From Leifsonia sp. NPDC080035 (GTDB taxonomy: Bacteria; Actinomycetota; Actinomycetes; Actinomycetales; Microbacteriaceae): a DNA stretch of 64,000 bases. Where the stretch lies: assembly GCF_040050925.1 (NCBI RefSeq), contig NZ_CP157390.1, forward strand, positions 2,976,001-3,040,000. Reading direction: 5' to 3'. This document shows, one piece after another, positions 1 through 8,533 of this stretch (positions are counted from its first letter, which is position 1; the number at the start of each line of letters is the position of its first letter). The notes under the pieces are model-generated. The model saw only the letters and a list, made by a program, of their open reading frames with translations, ran no database searches and was not told where the DNA came from. The translations under genes and the position numbers were made by a program.

Positions 1-897
1 GCCGCGGCTCCCGCCCCCGCTGCCGCGCCCGTCGGCCTCGCCGAGCGCCCGCGCGCCACCCCGCCCGTGCGGAAGCTCGCGCGCGAGCGAGGCATCGACC
101 TCGCCACCGTCACCGGCACCGGCGAACGCGGGCTGATCACGCGTCAGGACCTGGAGACGGCCTCTGCACCCGCGCAGACGCAGCCGGCCGCGGACGGCCG
201 CGAGCTCCGCATCCCGATCCGCGGCGTCCGCAAGGCGACCGCGGACGCGATGGTCCGCAGCGCGTTCGGCGCTCCCCAGGCGAGCGTGTTCCTCACCGTC
301 GACGTGACCCCGACCACCGAGCTGGTCGAACGCCTGCGGGCACGCCGCGACACCGCCGAGGCCCGGCCGGGCCTGCTCGCCGTCGTGGCGAAGGCTCTCT
401 GCATCGCGCTCCGGCGCACCCCCGAGCTCAACGCGCGCTGGGACGAGCCGGCGCAGGAGATCGTGCAGACCGCCTCCGTGCACCTCGGGATCGCGGCGGC
501 GACGCCGCGCGGGCTGATGGTCCCGGTGATCCGGGACGCGGACGCCCGTTCGCTCGTCGACCTGGCCGGAGCGATCCGCTCGCTCGCGGAGACGGCACGC
601 GCGGGCAAGACGCCGCCGGCCGAGCTGACCGGCGGCACGATCACGATCACGAACGTCGGCGTGTTCGGGGTGGACGCGGGAACGCCCATCCTGACGCCGG
701 GGGAGGCGGCGATCCTGGCGGTCGGTGCGGTGCGCAGGCAGCCGTGGGAGCATCGCGGGGAGATCGCGCTGCGCGACGTGCTCACGCTGGTGCTGACCTT
801 CGACCACCGGATCGCCGACGGCGAGCAGGCGTCGCGGTTCCTCGCGGACATCGGTGGCATCCTCGCCGACCCCGCGTCGGTCCTCACCCTCGTCTAG
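1..897 (+). CDS. Dihydrolipoamide acyltransferase (E2) of a 2-oxoacid dehydrogenase complex, 5'-truncated
   Basis: The open frame runs in from the left edge, so the lipoyl domain and true start lie outside. What is seen: an Ala/Pro linker, then a peripheral subunit-binding domain (RKLARERGIDLATVTGTGERG), which docks the E1 or E3 subunits, then the catalytic acyltransferase domain of about 220 residues. The active-site signature DHRIADG sits near the C-terminus with the catalytic His and Asp intact. The enzyme moves an acyl group from lipoamide to CoA in the cytoplasm. Whether the substrate is pyruvate or a branched-chain 2-oxoacid cannot be told from this fragment, because the E1 genes are not in view. 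Confidence 0.9.
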   Translation, partial: AAAPAPAAAPVGLAERPRATPPVRKLARERGIDLATVTGTGERGLITRQDLETASAPAQTQPAADGRELRIPIRGVRKATADAMVRSAFGAPQASVFLTVDVTPTTELVERLRARRDTAEARPGLLAVVAKALCIALRRTPELNARWDEPAQEIVQTASVHLGIAAATPRGLMVPVIRDADARSLVDLAGAIRSLAETARAGKTPPAELTGGTITITNVGVFGVDAGTPILTPGEAAILAVGAVRRQPWEHRGEIALRDVLTLVLTFDHRIADGEQASRFLADIGGILADPASVLTLV

Positions 898-945
898 CGT
901 CGCAGAACCCGCCGAGGGGCGCGGGCGGCGGAGGGCCGGCGCGGG

Positions 946-1947
946 TCAGGCGTGCAGCGCCGCGTTCAGCTCGACGCCGGTGCCGGCGCGGCGCAGCACC
1001 TCGACGGCGCCGGTGAGGGAGTTGCGGCGGAACAGCAGACCGGGGACGCCCGAGAGCTCGACGGCCTTCACCGTCTGCGGCCGGCCGTCGGCGGTGACCG
1101 GGCCGTCGACCACGACCACCTTCGTGCCGGCGGTCACGTAGAGACCCGCCTCCACGACGGTGTCGTCGCCGATCGAGATGCCGATGCCGGAGTTCGCGCC
1201 GAGCAGTGCGCGTTCCCCGATGGCGACCCGCTGCGTCCCGCCGCCGGAGAGCGTTCCCATGATGGAGGCGCCGCCGCCGATGTCGGAGCCGTCGCCGACG
1301 ACCACGCCCTGGGAGATGCGGCCCTCGACCATGGAGGAGCCCAGCGTCCCGGCGTTGAAGTTGACGAAGCCCTCGTGCATCACGGTCGTGCCCGGCGCGA
1401 GGTGCGCGCCGAGGCGGACCCGCGAGGCGTCGGCGATGCGCACGCGGTCGGGCGTGACGTAGTCGAGCAGGCGCGGGAACTTGTCGATGCCCGTGACGTG
1501 GATGCCGGCGCGCTGCAGCGACGGACGCAACCGGTCGAGGTCGGCCGGGAGGACGGGTCCCGCGTTCGTCCAGGCGACGATCGGCAGGTGGCCGAACACG
1601 CCGTCCAGGTTCACGGTGTTCGGGCGCGCGAGCAGGTGCGAGAGCACGTGCAGGCGGAGGTAGGCGTCGGGCGTCGACGCGGGCGCGGCATCCAGGTCGA
1701 TCTCGACCGTGACGATGTCGATGCGGACGTTCCTGCGTGCGTCCTCGCCCGCAAGCTCCTCCAGCTCCGCGGGCGCGATCCACGGCTCGCGGCCCGAGGG
1801 GATGCGGCCGAGCTTCGGCTCCGGGAACCAGGTGTCGAGCACGGTGCCGTCGCCGGCGACCGTGGCGAGGCCGTAGCCCCACGCGGTGCGGGCGGCCCCG
1901 TCGGTTGTCGCGGGCGCGGCGGAGTCTTCAGGAACGTCGGAAGGCAT
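946..1947 (-). CDS. dapD: 2,3,4,5-tetrahydropyridine-2,6-dicarboxylate N-succinyltransferase
   Basis: 333 residues, matching the long actinobacterial DapD type. It succinylates tetrahydrodipicolinate in the succinylase branch of diaminopimelate and lysine synthesis. The C-terminal half shows left-handed beta-helix hexapeptide character (for example GDGSDIGGGASIMGTLSGGG and the following segments), as expected for a trimeric succinyl-CoA-dependent transferase. The ATG at 1947 is preceded by TAATCT and exactly 6 nt, which fits a leaderless transcript and fixes the start. It is divergent from dapE, the enzyme that later removes the succinyl group. No clear terminator is seen between it and the convergent E2 gene. 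Confidence 0.93.
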   Translation of the reverse strand: MPSDVPEDSAAPATTDGAARTAWGYGLATVAGDGTVLDTWFPEPKLGRIPSGREPWIAPAELEELAGEDARRNVRIDIVTVEIDLDAAPASTPDAYLRLHVLSHLLARPNTVNLDGVFGHLPIVAWTNAGPVLPADLDRLRPSLQRAGIHVTGIDKFPRLLDYVTPDRVRIADASRVRLGAHLAPGTTVMHEGFVNFNAGTLGSSMVEGRISQGVVVGDGSDIGGGASIMGTLSGGGTQRVAIGERALLGANSGIGISIGDDTVVEAGLYVTAGTKVVVVDGPVTADGRPQTVKAVELSGVPGLLFRRNSLTGAVEVLRRAGTGVELNAALHA

Positions 1948-1964
1948 GCCTCTAGATTAGTAGG
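1948..1964. promoter_or_regulatory. Symmetric bidirectional -10 element between dapD and dapE
   Basis: The 17-bp gap holds the heptamer TAGATTA (1953-1959). On the plus strand, TAGATT (1953-1958) is followed by 6 nt and the GTG of dapE. On the minus strand, TAATCT (complement of 1954-1959) is followed by 6 nt and the ATG of dapD. Both genes can therefore start transcription on their start codons, 18 bp apart, from overlapping -10 hexamers. Any -35 contacts must lie inside the opposite coding region. Confidence 0.75.
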
Positions 1965-3047
1965 GTGCCTCTCGACCTCAGCGCCAGCGCCATCGACCTC
2001 ACCCGCCAGATCTGCGACATCGAATCCGTCTCCGGGAACGAGAAGCCGCTGGCCGATGCGATCGAGGAGGTGCTCGCCCCGCTGCCCCACGTCGAGGTCA
2101 TCCGCGACGGGGACACCGTGGTCGCCCGCACGAACCTCGGCCGGGAGCGACGCGCCCTGATCGCCGGGCACATCGACACCGTCCCGCTCAACGGGAACCT
2201 GCCGGCGCGCTTCGAGGAGGAGGGCGGCGTCCGCTACCTCTGGGGGCGTGGCACCGTCGACATGAAGGCCGGCGTCGCCGTCCAGCTGAAGCTCGCCGCA
2301 GAGCTCACCGATCCCGCCATCGACGTGACGTGGATGTGGTACGACCACGAGGAGGTCAACGCGGAGCTGAACGGCCTCGGCCGCCTCGCCCGCAACCGGC
2401 CGGACCTGTTCGTCGGCGACTTCGCCATCCTCGGCGAGCCGAGCAACGGCGTCGTGGAGGGCGGCTGCAACGGCAACCTCCGCGTGGAGGTGCGCACCTA
2501 CGGGCTGCGCGCGCACTCGGCCCGCGGTTGGGTGGGCGAGAACGCCATCCACAAGGCCACCCGCATCCTGGACACCCTCGCCGCGTACCAGGCCCGCGAG
2601 GTCGAGGTCGAGGGCCTGGTGTACCGCGAGGGGCTGAACGCGGTCGGGATCACCGGCGGCGTCGCGGGCAACATCATCCCCGACGAGTGCATGGTGCACA
2701 TCAACTACCGGTTCGCGCCGTCGCGCAGCTCCGAGGAGGCGATCGCGCACATGCACGAGCTCTTCGGCGATTACGAGATCACCGTCGTCGACCGCGCCGA
2801 CGGGGCGCGGCCCGGGCTCGACGCGCCGCTGGCGCAGGAGTTCCTCTCCGCGGTGGGCGGGGTCGCGAAGCCCAAGTACGGCTGGACGGACGTCGCCCGG
2901 TTCAGCGCGCTCGGCATCCCGGCCGTCAACTACGGGCCGGGCGACCCGCTGAAGGCGCACGCCGACGACGAGCGGGTGGACGTCGAGCAGATCGTGGCCG
3001 TGGAGGCCGGACTCCGTGCCTGGCTCAGCGGTACCGGCGCCCGCTGA
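1965..3047 (+). CDS. dapE: Succinyl-diaminopimelate desuccinylase
   Basis: 360-residue M20-family amidohydrolase. It hydrolyses N-succinyl-LL-diaminopimelate to LL-diaminopimelate and succinate. Metal-site motifs are visible: GHIDTVP (His69, Asp71), GRGTVDMKAG (Asp99) and the catalytic pair Glu129-Glu130 in YDHEEVNAE. The dimerisation insert follows (LRVEVRTYGLRAHSARGW). The start is a GTG placed 6 nt after TAGATT, so the mRNA is probably leaderless. The last 32 nt overlap the next gene, suggesting coupled expression with that membrane protein. Confidence 0.93.
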   Translation: MPLDLSASAIDLTRQICDIESVSGNEKPLADAIEEVLAPLPHVEVIRDGDTVVARTNLGRERRALIAGHIDTVPLNGNLPARFEEEGGVRYLWGRGTVDMKAGVAVQLKLAAELTDPAIDVTWMWYDHEEVNAELNGLGRLARNRPDLFVGDFAILGEPSNGVVEGGCNGNLRVEVRTYGLRAHSARGWVGENAIHKATRILDTLAAYQAREVEVEGLVYREGLNAVGITGGVAGNIIPDECMVHINYRFAPSRSSEEAIAHMHELFGDYEITVVDRADGARPGLDAPLAQEFLSAVGGVAKPKYGWTDVARFSALGIPAVNYGPGDPLKAHADDERVDVEQIVAVEAGLRAWLSGTGAR

Positions 3048-4263
3048 GGCGGCGGCCCCGCACCGGGCCGCGACCGCCCCGTGGTGGGGGCGCTGGTGGG
3101 TGCGCGTGCTCGCGGTCTTCCTCGCGAGCCGCGTCGTCACCACGGTCATCCTGCTGATCTTCGCGGCGAACCAGGGCCGGAACCCATGGACGGGGCCCAA
3201 GCCCGACTACTTCTCGTTCGCCACGATCTGGGACGGGCTCTGGTACAACATCGTCGCCGTGTCCGGATACCCGGACTCGCTTCCGCGCACGGACGGCGTG
3301 CACGTGAGCGAGAACGCGTGGGCATTCCTGCCCGGGTACCCGGGCCTCGTCGACGTCGTCATGTTCGTGACCCGGCTGCCGTGGGCGCCTGCCGCCGTGC
3401 TCGTCTCGGTGGCGTGCGCCGCCGGGGCCGCGCTCGTCTTCTACCGGCTCATGCTGAGGGTGGGGCTCGGCGCATCCACCAGCCTGTTCGCCGTCGTGCT
3501 GTTCTGCGTCGCGCCCGTCACCCCGCTGTTCCAGCTGGCGTACGCCGAGTCGCTCTACCTGCTGCTGCTCGCCACCGCACTGCTGCTGCTCGTGGAGCGG
3601 CGCTACGGCTGGCTGTTCCCCGTCGTCCTGGTGATGGCGTTCACCCGCCCGAGCGGACTGGCGTTCGCCCTGGCGGTCGGGCTGCACGTCGTCCACCGCT
3701 GGCTGAAGCGCGGCGAGGACCCGTTCCCCGCGCGCGAGCGGGTGCTCTCCGCATCCCTGGCCGTCTTCAGCGGACTGGCGGGCCTCGCTTGGCCCGCGAT
3801 CGCGGCCGTCGCGACCGGTTCGTGGACCGCCTACACGGACACCGAGCTCGCCTGGCGCGCGCCGTACATCGGCTACACGCACCTCGTCCCCTTCGCCCCG
3901 TGGTTCCAGGGGGCGGACTGGTGGGCGAGCGTGATGCTCGGCATCCCCGGCTGGGTGGGGGTCACCGCGCTTGTGGTGCTGGTCGGGCTGTTCGGCATCC
4001 TGCTGTTCTCGCCGGCCGTGCGCCGGCTCGGCATGGACCTGCGGTTCTGGCTGATCGCCTACTCGCTGTACCTCTTCGCTGTCTTCTTCCCGCAGTCGAG
4101 CACCTTCCGGCTGCTGATGCCGCTGTTTCCCCTGCTCGGTGTGCTCGCGCTGCCGAAGAGCCGGGTGTACCGGACCGGGATCGTGGTGCTGTCCATCGCG
4201 CTGCAGGTCGGCTGGATCGCGATCTGCTGGGGCGTGGACGGCGCCGATTGGTCACCGCCGTGA
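3016..4263 (+). CDS. Polytopic membrane protein, GT-C/PIG-V-like mannosyltransferase candidate
   Basis: 415 residues with about 9-10 hydrophobic spans. The first loop after TM1 carries WDGLWYNIVAVSGYP, followed by ENAWAFLPGYPGLV. Aspartate- and tryptophan-rich motifs of this kind are typical of PIG-V-like GT-C enzymes, which use polyprenyl-phosphate sugars on the outer face of the membrane. It begins with GTG inside the 3' end of dapE (32-nt overlap), so it is likely translated from the dapE transcript. The substrate is unknown. The family call rests on motif and topology only; a generic integral membrane protein is the fallback. Confidence 0.65.
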   Translation: MPGSAVPAPAEAAAPHRAATAPWWGRWWVRVLAVFLASRVVTTVILLIFAANQGRNPWTGPKPDYFSFATIWDGLWYNIVAVSGYPDSLPRTDGVHVSENAWAFLPGYPGLVDVVMFVTRLPWAPAAVLVSVACAAGAALVFYRLMLRVGLGASTSLFAVVLFCVAPVTPLFQLAYAESLYLLLLATALLLLVERRYGWLFPVVLVMAFTRPSGLAFALAVGLHVVHRWLKRGEDPFPARERVLSASLAVFSGLAGLAWPAIAAVATGSWTAYTDTELAWRAPYIGYTHLVPFAPWFQGADWWASVMLGIPGWVGVTALVVLVGLFGILLFSPAVRRLGMDLRFWLIAYSLYLFAVFFPQSSTFRLLMPLFPLLGVLALPKSRVYRTGIVVLSIALQVGWIAICWGVDGADWSPP

Positions 4264-4297
4264 CGCCCACGATTTCCCCAGCTTGGCGCGGATGACG

Positions 4298-4303
4298 GAT
4301 AAT
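4298..4303 (+). promoter_or_regulatory. -10 element for the DUF3117 gene
   Basis: GATAAT lies 28 nt upstream of the ATG at 4332 in a locally A-rich stretch. A start near 4310 would leave a 22-nt leader holding the ribosome binding site AAGGGGAG (4320-4327). No good -35 is seen at 17 bp. Confidence 0.5.
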
Positions 4304-4331
4304 AGGAGAACATCCACGAAAGGGGAGCTGC

Positions 4332-4505
4332 ATGGCGGCCATGAAGCCGAGGACCGGGGACGGGCCAATGGAGGCTGTGAAGGAGGGACGGCTCATCATC
4401 GTGCGTGTGCCGCTCGAAGGTGGGGGACGTCTCGTCGTCTCCGTCAACGACGCGGAAGCCAAAGAACTCCACGATGCTCTCGCGAGCGTCGTGAGCGCCT
4501 CCTAG
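4332..4505 (+). CDS. DUF3117 family small protein
   Basis: 57 residues, starting MAAMKPRTGDGPMEAVKEG and containing RVPLEGGGRLVVSV, the conserved core of the actinobacterial DUF3117 family (Rv1211-like). Function is unknown. A strong Shine-Dalgarno sequence (AAGGGGAG) stands 4 nt before the ATG, unlike the leaderless genes around it. A strong hairpin follows 8 nt after the stop, so it looks like a monocistronic transcript with its own promoter. Confidence 0.92.
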   Translation: MAAMKPRTGDGPMEAVKEGRLIIVRVPLEGGGRLVVSVNDAEAKELHDALASVVSAS

Positions 4506-4513
4506 GACGCACC

Positions 4514-4551
4514 ACGACACGAGGCCCCGAGCGATCGGGGCCTCGTGTCGT
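4514..4551. terminator. Bidirectional hairpin between DUF3117 and O-methyltransferase genes
   Basis: Perfect 17-bp stem (4514-4530 with 4535-4551) around a GCGA loop, lying between two convergent genes. No long T-tract follows on either strand. Its position argues for shared termination. Confidence 0.8.
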
Positions 4552-4563
4552 TCCCGGGAACGG

Positions 4564-5196
4564 TTACGGGGTGACCTTCGTGATCTGGAGGAGGCCGTCG
4601 CCGGCGGGGGAGAGGGCGCTGATGACGGCGCCGGAGGCCGCGGTCTCGGTGATGAGCGTGCGGAAGCCGGTGGCGATGTCGTCGCGCGCGGCCGGGTCGG
4701 CGACGCGGCCGCGCCACAGCGCGCGCGCCACCAGAACCGTCCCGCCGGGCCGGACGAGCCGCAGGCCGTGCTCCACGTACTCGATGACCGACTGCGGGTC
4801 TGCGTCGATGAAGACGATGTCGTAGGAGTTCTCGTTCATCCTCGGCAGCACGTCCAGGGCGCGGCCGGTGATCAGGCGCACGCGGTTGGATGCGATGCCC
4901 GCCTCGGTGAAGAAGGCGCGCGCGTGCTGCTGGTGGTCGACCTCGACGTCGATCGAGGTGAGCTGGGCCTCCGCCGCGCCGCTGAGCAGCCACAGCCCGG
5001 AGACGCCGGCGCCCGTCCCGATCTCGATGATGTTCTCGGCCGCGGTGGCGGCGACGACGACGGCCGCCTGCGCACCCGTGCTCGCAGCGATGGGGTCGAC
5101 CCCGAGCTCGAGCGACTGCTGGCGTGCGCGGAGGATCACCTCGCTCTCGACGATCACGTCGTCGGCGAATCTCCAGTTCGAGTCCTTGTCTGACAC
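4564..5196 (-). CDS. Class I SAM-dependent O-methyltransferase (Rv1220c-like)
   Basis: 210 residues from a GTG (VSDKDSNW) chosen because it has GGGAG a few nt upstream and matches where homologues begin. The frame stays open upstream to 5292 but without family similarity. The Rossmann SAM-binding motif IIEIGTGAGVSGLWLL and the acidic motif DIVFIDADP (metal and substrate binding in the catechol-O-methyltransferase-like subgroup) are present. The natural substrate is unknown. It is divergent from tatB with only 80 bp between; in M. tuberculosis sigE and rseA sit in this gap (recalled), but they are absent here. Confidence 0.85.
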   Translation of the reverse strand: MSDKDSNWRFADDVIVESEVILRARQQSLELGVDPIAASTGAQAAVVVAATAAENIIEIGTGAGVSGLWLLSGAAEAQLTSIDVEVDHQQHARAFFTEAGIASNRVRLITGRALDVLPRMNENSYDIVFIDADPQSVIEYVEHGLRLVRPGGTVLVARALWRGRVADPAARDDIATGFRTLITETAASGAVISALSPAGDGLLQITKVTP

Positions 5197-5264
5197 AGTG
5201 CTCCCGTCGGTTACGAATCCAGGATAGGGCCCGGGAATCCAGCACACGCGCAGCCGCGGCGCGA

Positions 5265-5270
5265 TACTCT
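5265..5270 (+). promoter_or_regulatory. -10 element for leaderless tatB
   Basis: TACTCT followed by exactly 6 nt and the GTG start of tatB at 5277. No Shine-Dalgarno sequence is present. Confidence 0.65.
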
Positions 5271-5276
5271 GCATGA

Positions 5277-5639
5277 GTGTTCGGCCTGACATTCGACAAG
5301 CTCCTGATCGTGGCGGTGATCGCCGCCTTCCTGATCGGGCCGGAGCGCCTCCCCACCTACGCGGCGAAGCTCGGTCAGCTGGTCCGCTCGCTCCGCGACT
5401 TCGCCAACGGCGCGAAGACCAGGATGCGCGACGAGATGGGCCCGGAGTTCGACGAGGTCGACTGGAAGAAGCTCGACCCTCGGCAGTACGACCCGCGCCG
5501 GATCATCCGCGAGGCGCTGCTGGAGGAGACGCCGGCGCCGGCCTCCGCCATCAAGCCGGTCACTCAGTCCGCGTACGCGCAGCGCCGCGGCGCGCTGACG
5601 CCGGGGTCGGTCCCGCCGTTCGACGCCGAGGCGACCTGA
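5277..5639 (+). CDS. tatB: Sec-independent translocase subunit TatB
   Basis: 120 residues. One N-terminal membrane span (FDKLLIVAVIAAFLIGPERL) is followed by the conserved GPERLP hinge and an amphipathic helix (LVRSLRDFA), then a charged tail. This is the TatA/TatB architecture; the FG-L-F start and tail length favour TatB. It helps form the receptor for folded twin-arginine substrates. Several proteins in this window, such as the glycerophosphodiesterase, carry Tat-like signals. The GTG start is fixed by the TANNNT-N6 spacing and by the reading of homologues. Confidence 0.85.
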   Translation: MFGLTFDKLLIVAVIAAFLIGPERLPTYAAKLGQLVRSLRDFANGAKTRMRDEMGPEFDEVDWKKLDPRQYDPRRIIREALLEETPAPASAIKPVTQSAYAQRRGALTPGSVPPFDAEAT

Positions 5640-5674
5640 GCACGCCGTAACGCCGTCGGGCGCGTCGCATCCAA

Positions 5675-5680
5675 TACGAT
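5675..5680 (+). promoter_or_regulatory. -10 element for leaderless MFS gene
   Basis: TACGAT followed by 6 nt (CTGGGC) and the ATG at 5687; no ribosome binding site is seen. Confidence 0.6.
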
Positions 5681-5686
5681 CTGGGC

Positions 5687-7066
5687 ATGATCGCAACGGA
5701 ACAGTCGCTGACCCGGTCGACTGTCGCGCGGTACGCCGTCGGCTCGCTCGGCACCGGCGGCTTCGCCACCCTTCCCGGGCTCGTCCTCGTCTACTACCTC
5801 ACCGACTCGCTCGGCGTCGCCGCGATCGCGGCGGGCGCGGTGGTCACGGTCGCCAAGGTGTGGGACGTCATCATCGACCCTGTCATCGGGGCGCGCAGCG
5901 ACCGGATGCTCGCCGTGCGCGGCTCGCGCCGGCCGATGATGCTGCTCGGCGGGGCGGCGCTGCCGTTCTTCTTCCTGCTGACCTTCGCCGTCCCGCACGG
6001 CACACCGGCCGCGCTGTCGGCCCTCTGGGTGTTCCTCGCGTTCCTGCTCACCGCGACCGCGTTCAGCCTGTTCCAGGTGCCGTACATCGCGCTCCCCGCC
6101 GAGCTGGCCTCCGGCTACGACGAACGCACCCGGCTGCTCACCTGGCGGGTCGTCGTGCTCACGTTCGCCATCCTGCTGTTCGGCGCGGGTGGTCCCGCGC
6201 TGCGCTCGCTCGGCGGAGGGGACGACTTCGCCGGCTACTTCCTGATGGCGCTGGTGGCCGGCGTAGTGATCGGCGGCGGGATGCTGGTGTCCGGCTTCGT
6301 CGCCCCGCGCGGCGTGCCCGCGCCGGTCGTGCCGACGCGGGAGAGCATCCTGATGACCCTCCGCACGAACTACGCGGCCGGGGTGCGGGTGCTGCGCGAC
6401 AGCCAGCCGTTCCGCGCGCTGCTGCTCACGTTCCTGCTGCAGGGTCTCGCCACCGGGATGATGCTGGCGGGCGCGAACTACGTCGCCACCTGGGTGCTGC
6501 ACTCGGAGGACGCCGTCACGCTGCTCTTCCTCGCCCTGATCGGCCCCGCCCTCATCGTCACTCCGCTCTGGGGAGTGGTCGCCCGCCGGATCGGCAAGGA
6601 GCGCGGCTTCCGCATCGCGAGCATCCTGTTCGGCGTCGCTGCGCTGTCGATGGTGCTGCTGGTCTGGGCGCCCGGCGCCTGGGTGTACCTGCCGGTCGCG
6701 GTCGCGGGAGCGGCATACGCCGGGATGCAGTCGCTGCCGATGGCGATGCTTCCCGACGTGATCTCCCACGACGCCCGCCGCAACGGTCCCGGGCGCGCCG
6801 GCACGTTCGGCGGGATGTGGACGGCGGGGGAGACGACGGGCATGGCACTCGGCGCCACCGTGCTCACCGTCGTGCTCGCGGTCACCGGCTACGTCGCCCG
6901 CACCGCCGACCCGTCTGTCGTGGTCGCCGGGGCGGCCCAGCCGGCCGGCGCGGTCGTGGGCATCGTGCTCAGCTTCAGCGTCATCCCCGCGGCGATCATC
7001 GCGGTCAGCCTGGTGCCGCTCGGCCGGTACCGCCTTCGGAAGGGAGACGTCGATGGCGTCCTTTGA
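5687..7066 (+). CDS. MFS transporter of the GPH (glycoside-pentoside-hexuronide) symporter type
   Basis: 459 residues with about 12 membrane spans. KVWDVIIDPVIGARSDR after TM2 is the signature loop of GPH/MFS_2 symporters, which usually carry sugars or related solutes with H+ or Na+. A second diagnostic block, VPYIALPAELASGYDERTRL, follows TM4. The last 14 nt overlap the start of the PLP-decarboxylase gene, so the two are co-translated and may handle the same compound. Substrate unknown. Confidence 0.82.
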   Translation: MIATEQSLTRSTVARYAVGSLGTGGFATLPGLVLVYYLTDSLGVAAIAAGAVVTVAKVWDVIIDPVIGARSDRMLAVRGSRRPMMLLGGAALPFFFLLTFAVPHGTPAALSALWVFLAFLLTATAFSLFQVPYIALPAELASGYDERTRLLTWRVVVLTFAILLFGAGGPALRSLGGGDDFAGYFLMALVAGVVIGGGMLVSGFVAPRGVPAPVVPTRESILMTLRTNYAAGVRVLRDSQPFRALLLTFLLQGLATGMMLAGANYVATWVLHSEDAVTLLFLALIGPALIVTPLWGVVARRIGKERGFRIASILFGVAALSMVLLVWAPGAWVYLPVAVAGAAYAGMQSLPMAMLPDVISHDARRNGPGRAGTFGGMWTAGETTGMALGATVLTVVLAVTGYVARTADPSVVVAGAAQPAGAVVGIVLSFSVIPAAIIAVSLVPLGRYRLRKGDVDGVL

Positions 7067-8519
7067 CTCGTCGGCCATCCTCGGCAGGCTCGCGGCCCTG
7101 CGCGAGGCGGACGCGCCGACGCACGGCGGCCGGGTGCTCAGCTACGTGTACGACTCCGGCCTGCCCGAGATCGACGAGCTCGCGGCCGCCGCCGTCCGGC
7201 TCGTCCAGCCGGTGAACGGCCTCGACCCGACGACGTTCACCTCCGTCGCCGTCATGGAGCGCGAGGTGCTCGGGTTCGCCCGCGAGCTGTTGCACGGCGG
7301 CGACGACGTGGTCGGCACGGTGACCTCGGGTGGCACCGAGTCGTGCCTGCTCGCGGTGAAGACCGCGCGGGACGCCTGGCGGGCGGCCGGCGGCCGCGGC
7401 GTGCCGCGGATCGTCGCCCCCGTCACCGTGCACGCGGCGTTCCACAAGGCTGCGGAGTACTTCGGGCTCGACCTCGACCTCGTCCCGGTGGATCCGGCGA
7501 CGGCGCGCGTCGACGTCGACCTGCTCGCGTCCCGGCTCGACCCGGACGTCGCCCTGGTCGTGGTCTCGGCGCCCTCGTACCCGTACGGGACGCTCGACCC
7601 CGTCGAGGAGGTCGCCGCCGCCTGCGAGGAGGCCGGGGTCGCACTGCACGTCGACGCCTGTATCGGCGGCTGGATCCTGCCGTTCTGGCGCGCCGCCGAC
7701 GGATCCGCGCTTCCCGCGTGGGATTTCCGGGTGCCCGGCGTCGTCAGCGTCTCCGCCGACCTGCACAAGTTCGGCTACGCGCCGAAGGGCGCCAGCGTCC
7801 TGCTGCAGCGCGGCCGCGACCGGCAGCGCCTGCAGTACTTCGCGACGACGGCGTGGCCCGGCTACCCGGTCGTGAACCCGACCCTGCTCGGCTCCAAGTC
7901 GGCCGGAGCGCTCGCCGCGTCCTGGGCGATCATCCAGGCGCTCGGTGCGCGGGGACTCGCCGAGCTCGCCGACTCCTGCCGGCGCTCGACCCGCACCCTC
8001 GCGGACATCGTCGCCGACATCGAGGGGCTGCGGGTGCTCGGCGACCCGACGGGACCGCTGATCGCCGTCGCAGCGGACGACGCGGTCGCCGCCGACCGGA
8101 GGGTCGACCCGCACCACTGGGCGGACCGCGCGCGGCGCAGGGGCTGGCTGCTGCAGCTCCAACCCGGGCTCACCCAGCAGGACGGGACGCACCTGCCGCA
8201 CACGACGCACCTGACGATCACACCGGTCACCCACGATCGCCTGGACGAGCTGGAGGCGGCGCTGCGGGCCTCGGCGGAGGAGGCGCGGGGGGTGCCGCCG
8301 GTAGACCCGCGGGCGGCCCTGTCGGCGCTGCCGCCCGGCCTCGGCGAGCGGCCGCTCGACTCGGACACCGCCGCGGCCGTGCTCGCTGCGGTCGGCATCG
8401 GCGGCGACGGCCTGCCCGAGGATCAGGCGCCGCTGCTCGCCCTCATCGAGGCACTGCCGCGGGACCTCGTGGAGCGCCTCCTCGTGGAGCTGCTCGCCCG
8501 CATCGTCGAGCCGGCCTGA
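7053..8519 (+). CDS. PLP-dependent group II decarboxylase / sphingosine-phosphate-lyase-like protein
   Basis: 488 residues with the fold-type I PLP layout: TSGGTES (phosphate-binding loop, about 91-97), HVDACIGG (Asp201, pyridine N) and SADLHKFGYAPKG (Lys239, Schiff-base lysine). Decarboxylases of glutamate/tyrosine type and sphingosine-1-phosphate lyases share these; the sequence looks closer to the latter. A C-terminal extension from about residue 405 is acidic and Ala-rich and not part of the core. It overlaps the MFS gene by 14 nt, so transport and cleavage of one substrate is a reasonable inference. Confidence 0.75.
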   Translation: MASFDSSAILGRLAALREADAPTHGGRVLSYVYDSGLPEIDELAAAAVRLVQPVNGLDPTTFTSVAVMEREVLGFARELLHGGDDVVGTVTSGGTESCLLAVKTARDAWRAAGGRGVPRIVAPVTVHAAFHKAAEYFGLDLDLVPVDPATARVDVDLLASRLDPDVALVVVSAPSYPYGTLDPVEEVAAACEEAGVALHVDACIGGWILPFWRAADGSALPAWDFRVPGVVSVSADLHKFGYAPKGASVLLQRGRDRQRLQYFATTAWPGYPVVNPTLLGSKSAGALAASWAIIQALGARGLAELADSCRRSTRTLADIVADIEGLRVLGDPTGPLIAVAADDAVAADRRVDPHHWADRARRRGWLLQLQPGLTQQDGTHLPHTTHLTITPVTHDRLDELEAALRASAEEARGVPPVDPRAALSALPPGLGERPLDSDTAAAVLAAVGIGGDGLPEDQAPLLALIEALPRDLVERLLVELLARIVEPA

Positions 8520-8533
8520 GCGGTCTCGCCCAT

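Noticed and set aside
897..945. Terminator between the E2 gene and dapD
   Set aside because: Only a 6-bp ACCCGC/GCGGGT pairing with a long loop is visible, too weak to list.
5564..7078. A 504-codon minus-strand open frame opposite the MFS gene
   Set aside because: Composition (Arg/Asp/His/Gln-rich, no hydrophobic core) is that of an antisense shadow; the plus strand encodes 12 membrane spans with family motifs.
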